Positions 63,061 to 64,000 of a DNA stretch of 64,000 nt are shown one piece after another. The translations under genes were made by a program, and so were the position numbers. The stretch is from assembly GCA_013141065.1 (NCBI GenBank), contig JABFRR010000018.1:1-64000 (forward strand), given 5' to 3'. The stretch's first letter is position 1. The number at the start of each line of letters is the position of its first letter. The stretch is from Bacteriovoracaceae bacterium (lineage in GTDB: Bacteria; Bdellovibrionota; Bacteriovoracia; Bacteriovoracales; Bacteriovoracaceae). A model generated the notes under the pieces. It searched no databases and was not told the DNA's origin. It worked only from the letters and a program-made list of their open reading frames with translations.

Positions 63061-64000
63061 TTAGTGAATCTCTAGATTTTTCTTCATTTCATTCAATTTT
63101 AAAAGAGCATCAATTGGAGTCATTTTCATCACATCTAGTTTAGAGAGCTCTAGTTCAAGCTGCTTGAGGTGTTCTGGAACTTCAATTTCAGTGATAATGT
63201 CGTCGAGGAAGCAAAGTTGACTAGTTTTATTTGTCTTTGATCCTAGAACAACAGGAGCCTGATCTGGAGATGAAATCGGTTTTTTTGAAGCATGACCTAA
63301 TTCAAGTTGACGAAGTATTTCCTCTGATCGATTTAGTATCGAGTTTGGAAGTCCGGCCAATTTTGCAACATATATCCCAAAGCTTTGCGAAGCGGGTTTT
63401 TCAATTAAACGGTACAGAAACTGAACATTTCCATTATGGTTAACGGTTTCAACAGTTAAGTTTTTAGCAGCATCGTATCCCTCTGCAACTTCTATGAGTT
63501 CATGGTAGTGAGTGGCAAATAAAGTAAGTGCTTTTGTTTTTTCAATAAAGTGTTCTACGAGTCCCCATGCAATAGAAAGTCCATCGTAAGTCGAAGTTCC
63601 ACGTCCAACTTCATCCAAGATGATCAGTGAACGATTAGTTGCGTGACGAAGGATTTCAGCAGTCTCGGCCATTTCTACCATAAATGTAGATTGACCCTTG
63701 AGAATATCATCGCTGGCACCAAGGCGACTAAAAAGAAAGTCACAAAGACCTAGTTCAGCCGACTTGGCTGGAACGTAAGAGCCAATTTGAGCAAGCAATT
63801 GAATAATTGCGATTTCTCTCATGACTGTCGTTTTACCGGCCATGTTCGGCCCTGTTATAAGACCAAAATAAGTCTTTTGATTCAATTCGAGATCATGACA
63901 AACGAATTGATTTTTAATCACTGATTTTATTAAAGGATGAAAAGATTGTTTTATTTTTAATTGCTGTTTATTGGAATCAAATTTTGGACGAGTGAGATTT
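63061..64000 (-). CDS. mutS: DNA mismatch repair protein MutS (partial)
   Basis: The C-terminal ATPase domain is in the window; the 5' part lies beyond position 64000, and the frame is open to the edge (NLTRPKFDSNKQQLKIKQ). Walker A GPNMAGKTT is followed by GASDDILKGQSTFMVEMAE and Walker B LIILDEVGRGTSTYDG. FATHYHELIE comes after. It recognises mismatches after replication. Confidence 0.95.
   Translation of the reverse strand, partial: NLTRPKFDSNKQQLKIKQSFHPLIKSVIKNQFVCHDLELNQKTYFGLITGPNMAGKTTVMREIAIIQLLAQIGSYVPAKSAELGLCDFLFSRLGASDDILKGQSTFMVEMAETAEILRHATNRSLIILDEVGRGTSTYDGLSIAWGLVEHFIEKTKALTLFATHYHELIEVAEGYDAAKNLTVETVNHNGNVQFLYRLIEKPASQSFGIYVAKLAGLPNSILNRSEEILRQLELGHASKKPISSPDQAPVVLGSKTNKTSQLCFLDDIITEIEVPEHLKQLELELSKLDVMKMTPIDALLKLNEMKKNLEIH

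Overview
The window is AT-rich DNA (roughly one third G+C by eye) from a Gram-negative bacterium. Its gene content best fits the predatory-type Bdellovibrionota, class Bacteriovoracia (Bacteriovorax/Peredibacter-like). Pointers are a PilZ protein, many secreted proteases, lipoproteins and large periplasmic proteins of unknown function, an NADP isocitrate dehydrogenase of the eukaryote-like type, and the rpsF/rpsR - DUF2232 - rplI - dnaB order. The taxonomic call is an inference from content, not from a marker-gene search.

Positions 1-8254 form a decayed mobile-element island ending next to a tRNA-Arg(TCT) gene. It holds remnants of IS66 tnpC, tnpB and tnpA, and an IS66-like transposase split by a decayed IS3-family element whose 18-bp inverted ends are still visible. 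These are followed by a 105-nt two-tier hairpin with a polypurine tract, an excisionase-like gene, a short integrase-like fragment, a frameshifted IS1380-type transposase, and a 1.57-kb tandem array of alternating long and short units (L-S-L-S-L). The array carries copies of the transposase 3' end.

Positions 8530-17043 are ordinary genome: FAD-linked oxidase, rsgA, PilZ protein, a FAD/NAD-fold protein with a lipoprotein and a cyclophilin, a porin, recJ (minus) and a zinc-ribbon protein. Positions 17266-32222 are accessory: a secreted coiled-coil protein, a broken IS50-like transposase, small secreted proteins, icd, and a two-gene unit made of a 1176-aa secreted protein with about 12 cysteine-pair repeats and a pseudo-receiver. 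Two paralogous lipoproteins sharing an upstream inverted motif and another frameshifted transposase follow. Positions 31020-38369 encode three exported proteins in a row: a caspase-like His/Cys candidate, a 1031-aa unknown and an S8 serine protease.

Positions 38457-43321 are a translation/replication block. It starts with a single ORF in which ribosomal proteins bS6 and bS18 are fused, behind a structured leader that can hide its ribosome-binding site. It continues with a DUF2232 membrane protein, bL9 with a long tail, DnaB and a PabB-type chorismate enzyme. Positions 43518-64000 contain an RluA-family pseudouridine synthase, a WYL-domain regulator, an apparently complete IS5-type element, an AlkB-like dioxygenase, methyltransferases, Kup, a VOC protein, a proline iminopeptidase, DNA polymerase II, YihY and YggT membrane proteins, an FtsB-like protein, a DUF192 protein, aspS, a ZIP transporter, Dps, an RDD protein and the 3' part of mutS, which runs off the right edge.
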